Shown piece by piece: positions 34,653-44,706 of a stretch of DNA of 64,000 nucleotides. Source of the DNA: Shewanella litorisediminis. Lineage in GTDB: Bacteria > Pseudomonadota > Gammaproteobacteria > Enterobacterales > Shewanellaceae. The stretch lies in the NCBI RefSeq assembly GCF_016834455.1, contig NZ_CP069213.1:4007501-4071500 (forward strand), read 5' to 3'. Position numbers and translations under genes: made by a program. Below the pieces are notes generated by a model that was not told the DNA's origin, made no database searches, and saw nothing but the letters and a program-made list of their open reading frames with translations. Every line of letters starts with the position of its first letter. Position 1 is the first letter of the stretch.

Positions 34653-35394
34653 GGATTCTCCGGATACCAAGCCGGGGTATGCCGGCAAGTTGCTGATGTT
34701 ATTCACTCTGGTGTTGTTTGCCGCGCTCGTCAAGTTGGGATTTTGGCAACTCGAACGGGCTGAGGAAAAACGGGAGCTGCTGGCCTCGCTCGAAGAGCAC
34801 CATCAGGCTTCGCCCTTGTCGATGGACAGTTTGCTGGCCAGGCAAGCTGACGATCTTGAGGGTTATCGTCTCGAAGTGACTGGGGAGTTTATCCCCGGAA
34901 TAACTGTGCTGCTGGATAATCAGGTACTGGATGGACAGGTGGGATACAAGGCGTTTCGCCTGCTGAAGGTGGATGGCTATCAAAGTTTGATATTGGTGGA
35001 ACTGGGATTTGTGCCAGCGAGACACGACAGAGCCACTAAGCCCCGGATTGACGATATCGACGGCCACCTCACCTTAAAGGGGCGGCTTTACCGGCAGAAG
35101 TTGAATCCACTGAGTAACACGCTGGCAGCCGAAGCGGGTAACCCAATGCGAATTCAGGCGCTCAACATACCTTCGCTGGCGACGCAGTTGCAGGTCGACA
35201 TTGTTCAACTGGTGCTGCAGCCAGACAGCCTGCCTGGCACGTCTCTGCCCAGGCGCTGGACGCCGGTTAATATGCCACCGGAAAAACATCTGGGCTATGC
35301 GGCACAGTGGTTTTCCCTCGCAGCGGCGCTGGCCCTGCTGGTAATTTTTTATGTTGTGAAATCAAGGAAGAAACAGAGCGAGTTAAGGGATTAA
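34651..35394 (+). CDS. SURF1 family cytochrome oxidase assembly protein
   Basis: A 247-residue protein with two helices, near residues 14-32 and 213-231, flanking a periplasmic domain. SURF1 hallmarks are visible: LGFWQLERAEEKRELL near the start, LEVTGEF, LLDNQVLDGQVGYKAF and MPPEKHLGYAAQWFSLA near the end. SURF1 proteins help supply heme a to oxidase subunit I. The ATG at 34651 shares bases with the antisense DUF2909 start codon. The ribosome site (AAAGGCGG, very close) is only moderate. Confidence 0.88.
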   Translation: MDSPDTKPGYAGKLLMLFTLVLFAALVKLGFWQLERAEEKRELLASLEEHHQASPLSMDSLLARQADDLEGYRLEVTGEFIPGITVLLDNQVLDGQVGYKAFRLLKVDGYQSLILVELGFVPARHDRATKPRIDDIDGHLTLKGRLYRQKLNPLSNTLAAEAGNPMRIQALNIPSLATQLQVDIVQLVLQPDSLPGTSLPRRWTPVNMPPEKHLGYAAQWFSLAAALALLVIFYVVKSRKKQSELRD

Positions 35395-35422
35395 TCATTC
35401 ATAAATGTAAGAGGAGAGAGAT

Positions 35423-35965
35423 ATGAACTCCCAAAAATTCAGTGCGCGTCCCCTGCTGCTATTGCTACTGGCGTTTGTGCTGCCTGTGGTGCTGGCAAAG
35501 CTGGTGCTCAGTCAACACTGGTATAACGAAGGGGCCACCAATCAGGGGCAACTCTTCACCGAGGAAACCAGTTACCAAAGCCTGGGCGCCACCAACCCGG
35601 CTCCCCAGCGCTGGCAAATTCTCTATCTGATGCCTCAAACCTGCGACCAGATTTGCAAAGACAGGCTCTATGTCATGCATCAAAGCCATACGGCACTGGG
35701 CGCGGAGCGAATTCGGGTCACGCCCCTGGTTCTGGTGTCAGCAACCAGTGATATCAAGTCACTGGACGACTCAGCGTTACCCACGGCCTCATTGCCAACA
35801 GCACTCGATCCCTTGCTGGCATCACAGGAATTTATCCTGGTCGACCCCTTGGGAACCCTGGTTATGCGCTATCCCGCCGTCAGCGGACAAGAAGCCAATA
35901 TCTCCCAAGGCAAAGCCATGCTGGCGGACCTGCGTAAACTGCTTAAATTATCGAGGGTTGGCTGA
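35423..35965 (+). CDS. membrane-anchored thioredoxin-like protein with CX3C motif, cox locus
   Basis: A 180-residue protein with one N-terminal helix (about 11-29) and a periplasmic domain. The segment QILYLMPQTCDQICKDRLY carries a Cys-x3-Cys spacing like that of the Sco copper chaperones (CPDIC), and the C-terminal part has FILVDPLGTLVMRYP, typical of thioredoxin-fold proteins. Similar uncharacterised proteins sit between SURF1 and ctaA in other gammaproteobacterial cox loci. A redox or copper-transfer role in oxidase assembly is inferred. AGAGGAGAG precedes the ATG. Confidence 0.72.
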   Translation: MNSQKFSARPLLLLLLAFVLPVVLAKLVLSQHWYNEGATNQGQLFTEETSYQSLGATNPAPQRWQILYLMPQTCDQICKDRLYVMHQSHTALGAERIRVTPLVLVSATSDIKSLDDSALPTASLPTALDPLLASQEFILVDPLGTLVMRYPAVSGQEANISQGKAMLADLRKLLKLSRVG

Positions 35966-36948
35966 TGACACTGAGAAACCTGCTCAAAGTCACCCTCGCC
36001 TGCACCCTGATGGTGATTTTACTCGGTGCTTACACCCGTCTGTCGGATGCCGGCCTAGGTTGTCCCGATTGGCCCGGCTGTTATGGCCAATTTAAGGTCC
36101 CCTCTGCGGCACACGAACTGGCCAAAGCCGAATCCCTGTTTCCAGACCATACGATTGATCCGGCAAAAGCCTGGCCGGAAATGATCCACAGATACATTGC
36201 CAGCAGCCTGGGCTTACTGGTGATTTTGGTGTTGGTAGCATGCTACAGGTTAAAGGAAGCGCCGCGCAAACTGCCGTTATTTATCCTGGTGCTGATTTTG
36301 TTTCAGGGGGCTCTTGGCGCCTGGACTGTCACCATGAAGCTGATGCCCGTGGTGGTGATGTCTCATTTGCTTGGTGGTTTTACCCTGCTGTCGCTGCTGA
36401 CCTTGCTGTATTTGCGCACCACTGGTTTTCGTATACCCAGCGGTGACCCGGGCATGCGTCAGTATCAGCGGCTGGCCCTGGCCTGTGTCGGGGTGCTGGT
36501 AGCGCAAATTCTCCTGGGTGGCTGGACCTCATCCAACTACGCCGCCCTCGCCTGTACTGAGCTCCCGTTTTGCGAGGGCGATTGGACGACCAACCTCAAG
36601 ATTGCCGACGCCTTCTCCCCCTTTCAGGGCACTCATCCAAGTTTTGAGTTTGGCGTGCTGGACTATCACGCCCGCATGACCATCCACGTTGCTCACAGAT
36701 TCGGCGCCATCATTACCGCCTGCCTGCTGGGGCTGTTGGCGTTTCGCATGATACGCCGGGCCCACAGTAAGGTGCTTCGCAATGCCGGTTGGGTACTGGC
36801 ACTGTTTTTGGTGCTGCAAATTGGTCTGGGCATTTCCAACGTGGTGCTGCATCTTCCATTGGCCATTGCCGTTGCCCACAACCTCGGAGCCGCCTTTTTA
36901 CTGGTGACACTGGTCTTTATCAATTACGCACTTTGGCGCAAAGCCTGA
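35965..36948 (+). CDS. ctaA: heme A synthase (COX15/CtaA)
   Basis: A 327-residue, eight-helix protein that oxidises the C8 methyl group of heme O to give heme A. Conserved features are [21 protein letters not shown] near the start, [12 protein letters not shown], and [13 protein letters not shown] in the second half, giving the paired heme-binding histidines. Its ATG overlaps the preceding stop (TGATG). Confidence 0.95.
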   Translation: MTLRNLLKVTLACTLMVILLGAYTRLSDAGLGCPDWPGCYGQFKVPSAAHELAKAESLFPDHTIDPAKAWPEMIHRYIASSLGLLVILVLVACYRLKEAPRKLPLFILVLILFQGALGAWTVTMKLMPVVVMSHLLGGFTLLSLLTLLYLRTTGFRIPSGDPGMRQYQRLALACVGVLVAQILLGGWTSSNYAALACTELPFCEGDWTTNLKIADAFSPFQGTHPSFEFGVLDYHARMTIHVAHRFGAIITACLLGLLAFRMIRRAHSKVLRNAGWVLALFLVLQIGLGISNVVLHLPLAIAVAHNLGAAFLLVTLVFINYALWRKA

Positions 36949-36965
36949 ACAAACAAGGAGTTGTT

Positions 36966-37865
36966 ATGGCCAAATCTCTCTCGATTACAACAGTTTCAGG
37001 CCAGTCCCGGTTACCATGGCGAGCCTATTTGGAAATGACCAAACCCAAGGTGGTTGCCTTGATGCTGCTTACTGTACTGGTGGGCATGTGCCTGGCATTG
37101 CCGGGGCCTGTGCCGTTGCAGCCGCTGATAGCCGGAATGCTGGGTATCGCCATGATGGCGGGAGCCGCAGCCGCCATGAATCACCTCATTGACCGACGTA
37201 TCGATGGCCTGATGGCGCGCACCTATAATCGCCCGCTGCCCAAGGGCAAGGTTCCTGTGAGTCATGCAGCCACCTTTGCCGCGCTGTTAGCGGTGATGGG
37301 TTTTGCCTGCCTTTACTGGCTGGTCAATCCGCTTACGGCCTGGCTGACGCTGGCGAGCCTGCTTGGCTATGCCGTGGTGTATACCGCTTACCTCAAACGT
37401 GCCACGCCGCAAAACATTGTGATTGGTGGCCTCGCCGGCGCCATGCCCCCCCTGCTGGGCTGGACCGCGGTGACCAACGATTTCCATGGCCATGGCTTAC
37501 TGCTGGTGATTATCATCTTTGCCTGGACCCCCCCCCACTTTTGGGCATTGGCGATACATCGTAAAGCAGATTACGCCAAGGTCGATATTCCCATGTTACC
37601 CGTGACCCACGGGGTGGAATTTACCAAAACCTGTATCTTCCTTTACACCGTCTTGCTGGCCCTGGCCTGCCTGTTACCCGTGTTGGTTGGTATGAGCGGA
37701 GCCTTGTATTTGCTGGGCTCAACCTTCCTGAGTATCGGTTTTATCTACAAGGCGTGGCAGCTTAAGTATCATGAGACCCCAGGCATGGCGATGGACGTAT
37801 TCCGCTTTTCTATTTATCACCTGATGCTGCTGTTTATCCTGCTGCTGGTTGACCATTACATTTAA
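36966..37865 (+). CDS. ctaB: protoheme IX farnesyltransferase (heme O synthase)
   Basis: A 299-residue UbiA-family polyprenyltransferase with about nine helices, converting protoheme to heme O for CtaA. The Asp-rich prenyl-diphosphate site is [21 protein letters not shown], and the second loop carries [17 protein letters not shown] and [10 protein letters not shown]. The ATG at 36966 has AAGGAG upstream; the frame is open further back inside ctaA but has no fitting start. Also known as CyoE. Confidence 0.96.
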   Translation: MAKSLSITTVSGQSRLPWRAYLEMTKPKVVALMLLTVLVGMCLALPGPVPLQPLIAGMLGIAMMAGAAAAMNHLIDRRIDGLMARTYNRPLPKGKVPVSHAATFAALLAVMGFACLYWLVNPLTAWLTLASLLGYAVVYTAYLKRATPQNIVIGGLAGAMPPLLGWTAVTNDFHGHGLLLVIIIFAWTPPHFWALAIHRKADYAKVDIPMLPVTHGVEFTKTCIFLYTVLLALACLLPVLVGMSGALYLLGSTFLSIGFIYKAWQLKYHETPGMAMDVFRFSIYHLMLLFILLLVDHYI

Positions 37866-37874
37866 GGGGAGCCC

Positions 37875-38507
37875 ATGAAAAAATCCTGGATGGTGGCCGT
37901 ATTACTCCTTGTGGGGATGGGTGGCCTGGTATTGCTGACATACTTGGGCGACACCGGTGATAATCACTCATCAGCACTGGACACGGGTTATGTGTTTCCT
38001 GCACCCAAAGCCTTGCCTCCATTTAAGCTGACTGACCAGCAAGGGCAAGCCTTTGACAATGAGCGACTCATGGGCAAGTGGAGTCTGATTTTTCTGGGCT
38101 ACACCTCTTGCCCTGACATCTGCCCAACGACCATGTCCAAGCTGGCGGCGGCTTACCCAGAGCTGAATCAGGAAAATTCGGTGCAGGTTATATTCCTTTC
38201 CGTCGATCCGGCGCGGGACACGCCGACAAGGCTTGCCCAATATGCCGACTTTTTTCATCCGGACTTTCTCGCGGTCACCGGCGAGCATAGCGAATTGTAT
38301 TCGCTCACCCGGGCCCTGGGCATGGTGTACACCATGGTGGGAGACGGCCCCGACTATCAGGTTGACCACAGCGCTTCCATCGTGGTGATTTCCCCCAAAG
38401 GCGAAAGATACGCTGTTTTCAAGCCCAAGAGCGATGGCCAATCCATTCCGCAAATCCGCAATCAGGCTCTGATTTCTGATATGCACCTTATCCGTCATCA
38501 GTACTGA
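37875..38507 (+). CDS. SCO1/SenC family copper chaperone
   Basis: A 210-residue protein with an N-terminal anchor helix (about 4-24) and a thioredoxin-fold domain. The copper ligands are the CX3C motif in YTSCPDICPTTM and a distal His in VDHSASIVV. Sco proteins load or reduce the CuA site of subunit II. Last gene of the cox locus, 9 bases after ctaB. Confidence 0.93.
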   Translation: MKKSWMVAVLLLVGMGGLVLLTYLGDTGDNHSSALDTGYVFPAPKALPPFKLTDQQGQAFDNERLMGKWSLIFLGYTSCPDICPTTMSKLAAAYPELNQENSVQVIFLSVDPARDTPTRLAQYADFFHPDFLAVTGEHSELYSLTRALGMVYTMVGDGPDYQVDHSASIVVISPKGERYAVFKPKSDGQSIPQIRNQALISDMHLIRHQY

Positions 38508-38523
38508 CGGCCCGATGAACCCA

Positions 38524-38560
38524 GGGGCAAATCAAGCCTTGCCCCTTGAATTTGCCCCTT
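38524..38560 (+). terminator. hairpin at the end of the cox operon
   Basis: GGGGCAAATCAAG pairs with CTTGAATTTGCCCC with one bulged base, across an 8-base loop. The stem is long and stable, but only a short T tract follows, so it may terminate weakly or protect the 3-prime end. Confidence 0.55.
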
Positions 38561-38676
38561 CCGCATCAAACACCAAACCAAACGAAAAAAATCCTTGTAA
38601 ATGAGGCGACAGTCCAAAATGGCGTCTATCTTTTGTGTGTAAAGGAACTCAGGTCCAGCACTCAAGGGATGCCTCT

Positions 38677-38958
38677 ATGCCAGAAAACACGGTAGAGCTC
38701 GGAAGCGAGCTGACCATCCGCAATATCCAGCCTATCTACAGTCAGTTAGCAGAACTGCTCCATCAGGGCAGACCTGTGACCCTGAACGCCTCCCGGCTAA
38801 TCAAGGCTGACACCGCTGGTCTGCAACTGCTGCTGTGCCTGCAGTCCCATTGTACAAACTGCAGTATCCCACTGAACTGGAAAGGAATAACTACAGAACT
38901 AGTCGCTCAGTTCAAGCAGATGGGTATGCAGCTTCCGGGAATAACCGATCAAGCGTAA
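38677..38958 (+). CDS. STAS-domain protein of the chemosensory operon
   Basis: A 93-residue single STAS domain like anti-sigma-factor antagonists. The phosphorylation-loop position reads KADTAGLQLLLCLQ, with Thr where SpoIIAA-type proteins usually have Ser (DSSGL). The start at 38677 has AGGGA 8 bases upstream. It is the first gene of the chemosensory cluster, 14 bases before cheY. The 169 bases before it (38508-38676) hold the cox hairpin and presumably the operon promoter; I saw no clear sigma-28 promoter. Confidence 0.82.
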   Translation: MPENTVELGSELTIRNIQPIYSQLAELLHQGRPVTLNASRLIKADTAGLQLLLCLQSHCTNCSIPLNWKGITTELVAQFKQMGMQLPGITDQA

Positions 38959-38972
38959 AAGGACAACAACCT

Positions 38973-39335
38973 ATGAAGAAGATTCTTGCCGTTGATGATT
39001 CGGCCTCTATGAGACAAATGGTGGGTTTCACCCTGAAAACCGCCGGATTTGATGTCACCGAGGCCTGCAATGGCGATGAAGCCCTGAAAGCAGCGCAGGC
39101 CGGCCAGTACGACCTGGTCATCTCGGATGTGAACATGCCCGTAATGGACGGCATAACCCTTATCCGTAACCTGCGTACTCTGCCGGCATACAAGTTTACT
39201 CCACTGCTGATGCTGACCACCGAATCCGGTGGCGATAAAAAGCAGGAGGGACGGGCCGCAGGCGCTACAGGCTGGATAGTAAAACCTTTCAATCCGGAAC
39301 AATTGCTGGCTACGGTGCGCAAAGTGTTGGGATAA
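38973..39335 (+). CDS. CheY-type single-domain response regulator
   Basis: A 120-residue receiver domain with no output domain. The acidic pocket is Asp8-Asp9, the phosphoacceptor is Asp52 (VISDVNMPVMDG), and the conserved Thr and Lys occur in LMLTTES and IVKPF. It is expected to take phosphate from the CheA in the next gene. The motif GGDKKQEGRAAGATGW is typical of CheY proteins coded beside CheA. Whether it acts on flagella is unknown. Start 38973 after AAAGGAC. Confidence 0.9.
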   Translation: MKKILAVDDSASMRQMVGFTLKTAGFDVTEACNGDEALKAAQAGQYDLVISDVNMPVMDGITLIRNLRTLPAYKFTPLLMLTTESGGDKKQEGRAAGATGWIVKPFNPEQLLATVRKVLG

Positions 39336-39354
39336 ACCGCAGAGAGACTACGGA

Positions 39355-41439
39355 ATGGACATAGATCTTAGCCAATTCAGCCAGGTGTTCTTCGAAGAAA
39401 GTATCGAGGGACTGGCGATTATGGAGTCAGAGCTGCTGAAGCTGGACGTGGCCACGCCGGACCCGGAAACCATTAATACCATCTTCAGGGCAGCACACTC
39501 CATCAAGGGGGGCAGCGCTACCTTTGGATTTACCCAGGTAGCCAACTACACCCATTTGCTGGAAACCCTCCTGGATGAGATCCGCGATGGCCGCAGGCAG
39601 ATGCAACCAGAGCACGTTGACATACTGCTGTTGTCGGTTGACCTGCTCAGGGGCATGTTCGAAGCCCTGATGAGCCAAGCCGAATTCAACGACCCCAAAT
39701 TACCCGAGTTGGAGCTGCGGCTGAATCACACCCTGGCCAATCAGCCGACCCAAGCGCAATCCGCATCAACCCCTTCTGCATCAACGGCAACCCAGTCAAC
39801 AGCATCGTGCTGGCAAATTGATTTCAAGGCGGGTGCCGACATCATGCGCTGCGGCAACGATCCCATGCTGATGTTTGCGGAACTGGCGTCCAAAGGCCCT
39901 CTGACAGCCGAGCTCCTGCCGGTTTCCTTCCCCGTATGGGACGATTTTGATCCCGAAGCCTGCTACCTGCACTGGCGCTTAGCCTTGATAACAGACGAAC
40001 CACTGGCAAAACTCAAAGAAGTTTTCGAGTGGGTCGAAGATGAATGTGAAATCAGTTACAACCAAGCTGAAGCAGCGCCTGCTGCCGAGTTGGCCATCCC
40101 AGAGCAGGCTCAACCCCCTCAACCCGAGGTAGACATGGCGGTCTCAGCGCCCGAGGTTATCGCCCTGGTGCCTGAGGTGCCGGCAAGCCCCTCTGACAAA
40201 GCGGTAGCCAGCCAAAAGCAAAGCGCTGCCGCCAAGAGTGGCGAGAGCAGCTCCATCCGGGTCAGCACCGAAAAAATCGATATGCTTATCAATATGGTGG
40301 GTGAACTGGTTATCACCCAGGCCATGCTGGGACAAATCGGCCAGCAGGATGAAATCAATCAGGAGTCACTGTTACTGCTGCAACAGGGGCTTGAGCAGCT
40401 GGCCTCCCATACCCGGGATTTGCAGGAAAGCGTGATGCAAATTCGCATGCTGCCCATCAGCTTTGCGTTTAACCGCTTCCCCCGTTTGGTCAGAGACATA
40501 GGCCAACAGCTCGGTAAGAAAGTAGAGCTCATCCTCAAGGGTGAAGACACAGAGCTGGATAAAACCGTGCTGGAAAAGATTGTCGACCCCATGGTCCATC
40601 TGGTGCGCAATTCACTCGACCATGGACTGGAATCTCCGGAAGTCAGGCTGGCACAGGGCAAGCCTGAAACCGGCACCATCATGCTCAATGCCTACCATCA
40701 GGGCGGCTGCATCATCATAGAAATAGCGGATGATGGCGCCGGGCTGAACACTGGCAAGATCCTCCAAAAAGCCCGCCAGAAAGGTCTGGTTGGTCCCGAC
40801 GAGGAACTGTCGGAAGACGCCATACATCAGCTGATATTCAAACCCGGATTTTCCACCGCCGATGCCGTATCGGATCTCTCTGGCCGCGGTGTGGGCATGG
40901 ATGTGGTCAAACGGAATATTCATGAACTTAACGGATCCATCGAACTTAAGTCCGACGCAGGCAAAGGCAGCCGCTTTACTATTCGGCTCCCTCTGACACT
41001 GGCCATCCTCGACGGCCAGCTCGTCCGAATTGGCAAACACATTTACGTGGTGCCCCTCGTGTCTATTTACGAATCGCTGCAGGTGCCCACCAACCGCATT
41101 AATCGGCTGTCCGATGGGCATGAGCTTATTCGTCTGCGGGATGAATACTTGCCGGTGATCAAGATGTACCGCGAATTCAACCACGATGCCGACGCCCGCG
41201 AAATCAAAGACGGCCTGGTGATGGTGGTGGATCACAACAATGAAAAAACCGGCTTGCTGGTGGACGAACTGCTGGCGCAGCAACAGGTGGTGATTAAGAG
41301 CCTGGAGGAAAACTACACCCGTATTCCGGGGATTTCCGGCGCCACCATACTGGGCGACGGCACAGTCGCCCTCATCATAGACGTCGCCGGACTGGTCAAA
41401 TTGGCCGGCATTGGCAGCAGCAATGAACACGCCGCGTAA
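39355..41439 (+). CDS. cheA: chemotaxis histidine kinase CheA
   Basis: A 694-residue kinase. The order is an Hpt domain with phospho-His48 (AAHSIKGGSATFGF), a central linker (about 130-295) rich in Ala, Pro, Gln and Glu, a dimerisation domain (about 298-370), a kinase domain with N-box LVRNSLDHGLES and G-boxes DDGAGLN and GRGVGMDVVK, and a C-terminal CheW-like domain (from about 550). The middle holds a second region (about 145-235, DIMRCGNDPMLMFAELASKG) reminiscent of P2-like docking. It phosphorylates CheY and CheB. Confidence 0.95.
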   Translation: MDIDLSQFSQVFFEESIEGLAIMESELLKLDVATPDPETINTIFRAAHSIKGGSATFGFTQVANYTHLLETLLDEIRDGRRQMQPEHVDILLLSVDLLRGMFEALMSQAEFNDPKLPELELRLNHTLANQPTQAQSASTPSASTATQSTASCWQIDFKAGADIMRCGNDPMLMFAELASKGPLTAELLPVSFPVWDDFDPEACYLHWRLALITDEPLAKLKEVFEWVEDECEISYNQAEAAPAAELAIPEQAQPPQPEVDMAVSAPEVIALVPEVPASPSDKAVASQKQSAAAKSGESSSIRVSTEKIDMLINMVGELVITQAMLGQIGQQDEINQESLLLLQQGLEQLASHTRDLQESVMQIRMLPISFAFNRFPRLVRDIGQQLGKKVELILKGEDTELDKTVLEKIVDPMVHLVRNSLDHGLESPEVRLAQGKPETGTIMLNAYHQGGCIIIEIADDGAGLNTGKILQKARQKGLVGPDEELSEDAIHQLIFKPGFSTADAVSDLSGRGVGMDVVKRNIHELNGSIELKSDAGKGSRFTIRLPLTLAILDGQLVRIGKHIYVVPLVSIYESLQVPTNRINRLSDGHELIRLRDEYLPVIKMYREFNHDADAREIKDGLVMVVDHNNEKTGLLVDELLAQQQVVIKSLEENYTRIPGISGATILGDGTVALIIDVAGLVKLAGIGSSNEHAA

Positions 41440-41453
41440 AAGGAAGATTCGAT

Positions 41454-41993
41454 ATGGCTGACATTTCCATCGAACAGGTCAAGCAGGGTAATCAACAGTA
41501 TCTGAGCTTCATTATGGCCAACGAAGAATACGGGGTGGATATCCTCTCGGTACAGGAAATTCGAGGCTGGGAGCCCACCACAGTGCTGCCCAATGCCCCC
41601 GACTATGTGAAGGGCGTTATTAACCTGCGTGGCACCATAGTCCCCATCATAGATTTGCGCCAAAAATTTGGTATCAAGACCCTTGAATATGGCGCAACTA
41701 CAGTGGTGATCGTGGTCAAGGTGACCATGGATGAAACACAAAAGGTGATTGGCATAGTGGTAGATGCCGTATCAGACGTTTTCAGCATCGAAGAAGAAGA
41801 AATCCGCAGGGCGCCGGACTTTGGTCACGGAACAGATCTGCGATTCATCAAGGGGCTGGCAAATGTACAGGACAAGATGGTCATTCTGCTTGAGATCAAC
41901 CGGTTGCTTGGCTCTGCCATCTTGCCGGATCCCGAGACTCTGAACAGGATCATCGGCAATCTCGAACAACAATCTCAGGTAATGACTGCCTGA
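41454..41993 (+). CDS. cheW: chemotaxis coupling protein CheW
   Basis: A 179-residue CheW-fold adaptor joining receptors to CheA. Signature segments are [44 protein letters not shown] and [20 protein letters not shown] precedes the ATG. It is 14 bases after cheA and 28 bases before the receptor gene. Confidence 0.95.
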   Translation: MADISIEQVKQGNQQYLSFIMANEEYGVDILSVQEIRGWEPTTVLPNAPDYVKGVINLRGTIVPIIDLRQKFGIKTLEYGATTVVIVVKVTMDETQKVIGIVVDAVSDVFSIEEEEIRRAPDFGHGTDLRFIKGLANVQDKMVILLEINRLLGSAILPDPETLNRIIGNLEQQSQVMTA

Positions 41994-42021
41994 AATGGAC
42001 ACTAAAGCAAGAGGAATCAAC

Positions 42022-44604
42022 ATGGACGCAGGCAATAAAAAGCTGATGGGGCCAGCCCCATTTACCTTGGGCGGCATGGTGATAGTTGCCGTTTCTTTGG
42101 TACTCAGCCTGATGGGGCAATCCGGCAACATGGTCAGTGCAGCTCTAGTATTGGCGCTGGTAGTACTGGGGATTGGTTTAAGCCAGGGCGGCCCTCGGGT
42201 TGCAGAGGCACTGGCGGAAATACGTACGGCATTGCGAAGCAATACCAGGCCAAAGCTTGGGAGTTACGATATTCCGGGATGGCAGGATTTTTCTGAAGAA
42301 TTTGCCACCTTCTGGGACGAGCAGCAAAAAGGACGGGCTACCCTCAAGGCGCTGGATATGTGTCAGGCCAATGTGATGCTGGCCGATCCCGAAGGTGAAA
42401 TCCTCTACTTTAACGACTCCCTCAGAAGCACCCTCAGCGATGCCGAGGCAGATATCCGCAAGGAATTACCCAACTTTGATGTGAGCCGTCTGCTGGGCGC
42501 CAATATGGATAGCTTCCACCGCGAGCCTTCCCATCAACGTCGTCTGATTGCCGGATTAAAGTCCACCTACTCTGCCAAAATCAAAGTCGGTACCCGCACC
42601 TTCAGCCTGATAGCATCACCAGTGTTCGATGAACAGCATCAACGAATCGCCACCGTGGTGGAATGGCAGGATTTAACCGAGTCACTGGCACGTCAACAAG
42701 CCGAAGAAAAACTCATCCGTGAAACCAACCGCATCAAGCAGGCATTGGATGTGTGTCAGGCCAACGTGATGATGGCCGATGAAAATAACAACATCATTTA
42801 CTTCAATCATTCCCTCAAAGCCATGTTGACCGGTAACGAGGAAAAACTGCGCGAATCCATCAGCCGTTTCGATGTGTCGACCCTGATGGGCACCAACATA
42901 GATATCTTCCACAAGCATCCCGAGCATCAACGCCAGCTGCTGGCCAAGCTTACCAGCTCTTATCAAGCCCGTATCAAGGTGGCTGGGCTGACATTTGACC
43001 TGATTGCCACCCCCGTATTCGACAACGGCAAACGTACCGCCACAGTAGTCGAGTGGCGTGACATTACCGCGCAACTGGCCAAGGAAGAAAAAGAGCGTGC
43101 GCTTGCCGCCGAAAACGCACGCATCCGTCAGGCACTGGACAGTGTATCCTCCAACACCATGGTGGCGGATGCTGACTGCAACATCATCTATCTCAATGAT
43201 GCTGTTAAAAAAATGTTCAGCATTGCCCAGGCCGACATCGTCAGGGATCTGCCCAATTTCAACAGCAATAAGCTGATGGGCGCCAACATAGATGTGTTCC
43301 ATAAAAATCCGGCCCACCAACGTAATCTGCTTGCCAACCTCACCAGCACTTATACCAGTCAGCTCAAGGTGGGCGGCCGCACCTTCAGGATTATCGCCAA
43401 CCCCATTAATGACACCGACGGTACCCGCATAGGGACAGTGGTTGAATGGGCAGACCGTACCGCCGAAACAGCCATCGAACACGAGATTGACGGCATCATT
43501 GCGGCGGCCAACGCAGGGGATTTATCGCAGCGTATTGCCACCCATGATAAAGAAGGTTTCTTCCTCAATCTCTCCAACGGCCTGAACAGCCTTGTCGGCA
43601 TTGCCGATAACGTTATTTCCGATGTTGTTGATATGTTTGACGGCTTGGCTAAGGGTGACTTAACCCGCAAGATCAACGGCGAATATCAGGGCCAGTTCGG
43701 CAAGCTCAAAGCCGACGCCAATGCCACCGTCAGCCGCCTGACCGAAGTCCTGGGTGGCATCAGCGAATCGGCCAATACCGTGACCTCGGGCGCCGAAGAA
43801 ATTGCCCAGGGTAACGCCGATTTGAGCCAGCGCACCGAAGAGCAAGCGGCCTCACTGGAAGAAACGGCCTCCAGCATGGAACAGATGACGGCGACGGTAA
43901 AACAAAGCGCGGAAAACGCGACTCTCGCCAACACTCTCGCCAAAGAAGCCTCCACCAAGGCCGACCATGGCGGCAAAGTGGTCAAGCAGGCGGTAACCGC
44001 CATGGAGGCCATCAACGAATCCAGTAAGCGAATCGCTGACATCATAGGCGTTATCGACGAAATCGCCTTCCAAACCAACCTGTTGGCGCTGAACGCAGCG
44101 GTAGAAGCCGCCCGCGCCGGTGAACAGGGCCGCGGCTTTGCCGTGGTAGCGGGTGAAGTCCGTAATCTTGCCCAGCGCTCAGCGGGGGCAGCCAAAGAGA
44201 TTAAAGAGCTTATCCGCGACAGTGTGAACAAGGTGAATGATGGCACCTCTTTGGTGAACCAGTCCGGTAATACCCTGCAGGAAATCGTACATGCGGTATC
44301 CAAAGTGGCTGAAATGATTAATGAAATCAGTGTTGCAGCGGAACAGCAGGCATCGGGCATTCAGGAAGTGAATAAAGCTGTGTCTCAAATGGATGAGATG
44401 ACCCAGCAAAACGCGGCGCTGGTGGAAGAAGTCTCTGCCGCCGGGGATGCCATGGCCGAGCAGGCCCGCAATATGCGACGCCAACTCGGGTTCTTCAGAA
44501 CCGATGTGCAGGCATCGTCAGCCGCGCCACTGGCACTGGTGTCTGGCGGCGAAAAGCGACAGACCAAGTTTAAGGCCAGTAAAGAAGAATGGCACGAGTT
44601 CTGA
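42022..44604 (+). CDS. methyl-accepting chemotaxis receptor with three tandem PAS domains
   Basis: An 860-residue receptor. Two N-terminal helices (about 13-33, 37-55) have almost no periplasmic loop, so sensing must be inside the cell or membrane. Three related PAS domains follow at about 104-222, 233-352 and 364-482, each with a conserved NxDxFHxxPxHQR motif. A HAMP-like linker (about 483-580) and a long signalling helix hairpin come next, with the tip [21 protein letters not shown]. The flexible C-terminus ends in EWHEF, which fits the xWxxF tether that binds CheR/CheB. The ATG at 42022 is chosen for its GAGGAA; another lies at 41995. The Aer2/McpB receptor of Pseudomonas is a rough analogue. 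Confidence 0.93.
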   Translation: MDAGNKKLMGPAPFTLGGMVIVAVSLVLSLMGQSGNMVSAALVLALVVLGIGLSQGGPRVAEALAEIRTALRSNTRPKLGSYDIPGWQDFSEEFATFWDEQQKGRATLKALDMCQANVMLADPEGEILYFNDSLRSTLSDAEADIRKELPNFDVSRLLGANMDSFHREPSHQRRLIAGLKSTYSAKIKVGTRTFSLIASPVFDEQHQRIATVVEWQDLTESLARQQAEEKLIRETNRIKQALDVCQANVMMADENNNIIYFNHSLKAMLTGNEEKLRESISRFDVSTLMGTNIDIFHKHPEHQRQLLAKLTSSYQARIKVAGLTFDLIATPVFDNGKRTATVVEWRDITAQLAKEEKERALAAENARIRQALDSVSSNTMVADADCNIIYLNDAVKKMFSIAQADIVRDLPNFNSNKLMGANIDVFHKNPAHQRNLLANLTSTYTSQLKVGGRTFRIIANPINDTDGTRIGTVVEWADRTAETAIEHEIDGIIAAANAGDLSQRIATHDKEGFFLNLSNGLNSLVGIADNVISDVVDMFDGLAKGDLTRKINGEYQGQFGKLKADANATVSRLTEVLGGISESANTVTSGAEEIAQGNADLSQRTEEQAASLEETASSMEQMTATVKQSAENATLANTLAKEASTKADHGGKVVKQAVTAMEAINESSKRIADIIGVIDEIAFQTNLLALNAAVEAARAGEQGRGFAVVAGEVRNLAQRSAGAAKEIKELIRDSVNKVNDGTSLVNQSGNTLQEIVHAVSKVAEMINEISVAAEQQASGIQEVNKAVSQMDEMTQQNAALVEEVSAAGDAMAEQARNMRRQLGFFRTDVQASSAAPLALVSGGEKRQTKFKASKEEWHEF

Positions 44605-44619
44605 CCTGATTTCCCTACA

Positions 44620-44637
44620 GGGGCTCGTCAGAGCCCC
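44620..44637 (+). terminator. hairpin between the receptor and cheR
   Basis: GGGGCTC-GTCA-GAGCCCC, a perfect 7-base-pair stem 15 bases after the receptor stop. It is followed by TTCTTGT, not a clean T run, so it may only attenuate expression of cheR-cheB. Confidence 0.5.
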
Positions 44638-44706
44638 TTCTTGTCAGCGATGCTTCTGGCAGCCCAAGGAGGCGCTTTGGAATTCACATCCGAACGGGAG
44701 TTTCCG

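Noticed and set aside
40612..41430. Long minus-strand frame inside cheA
   Set aside because: Antisense shadow of the kinase and CheW-like domains.
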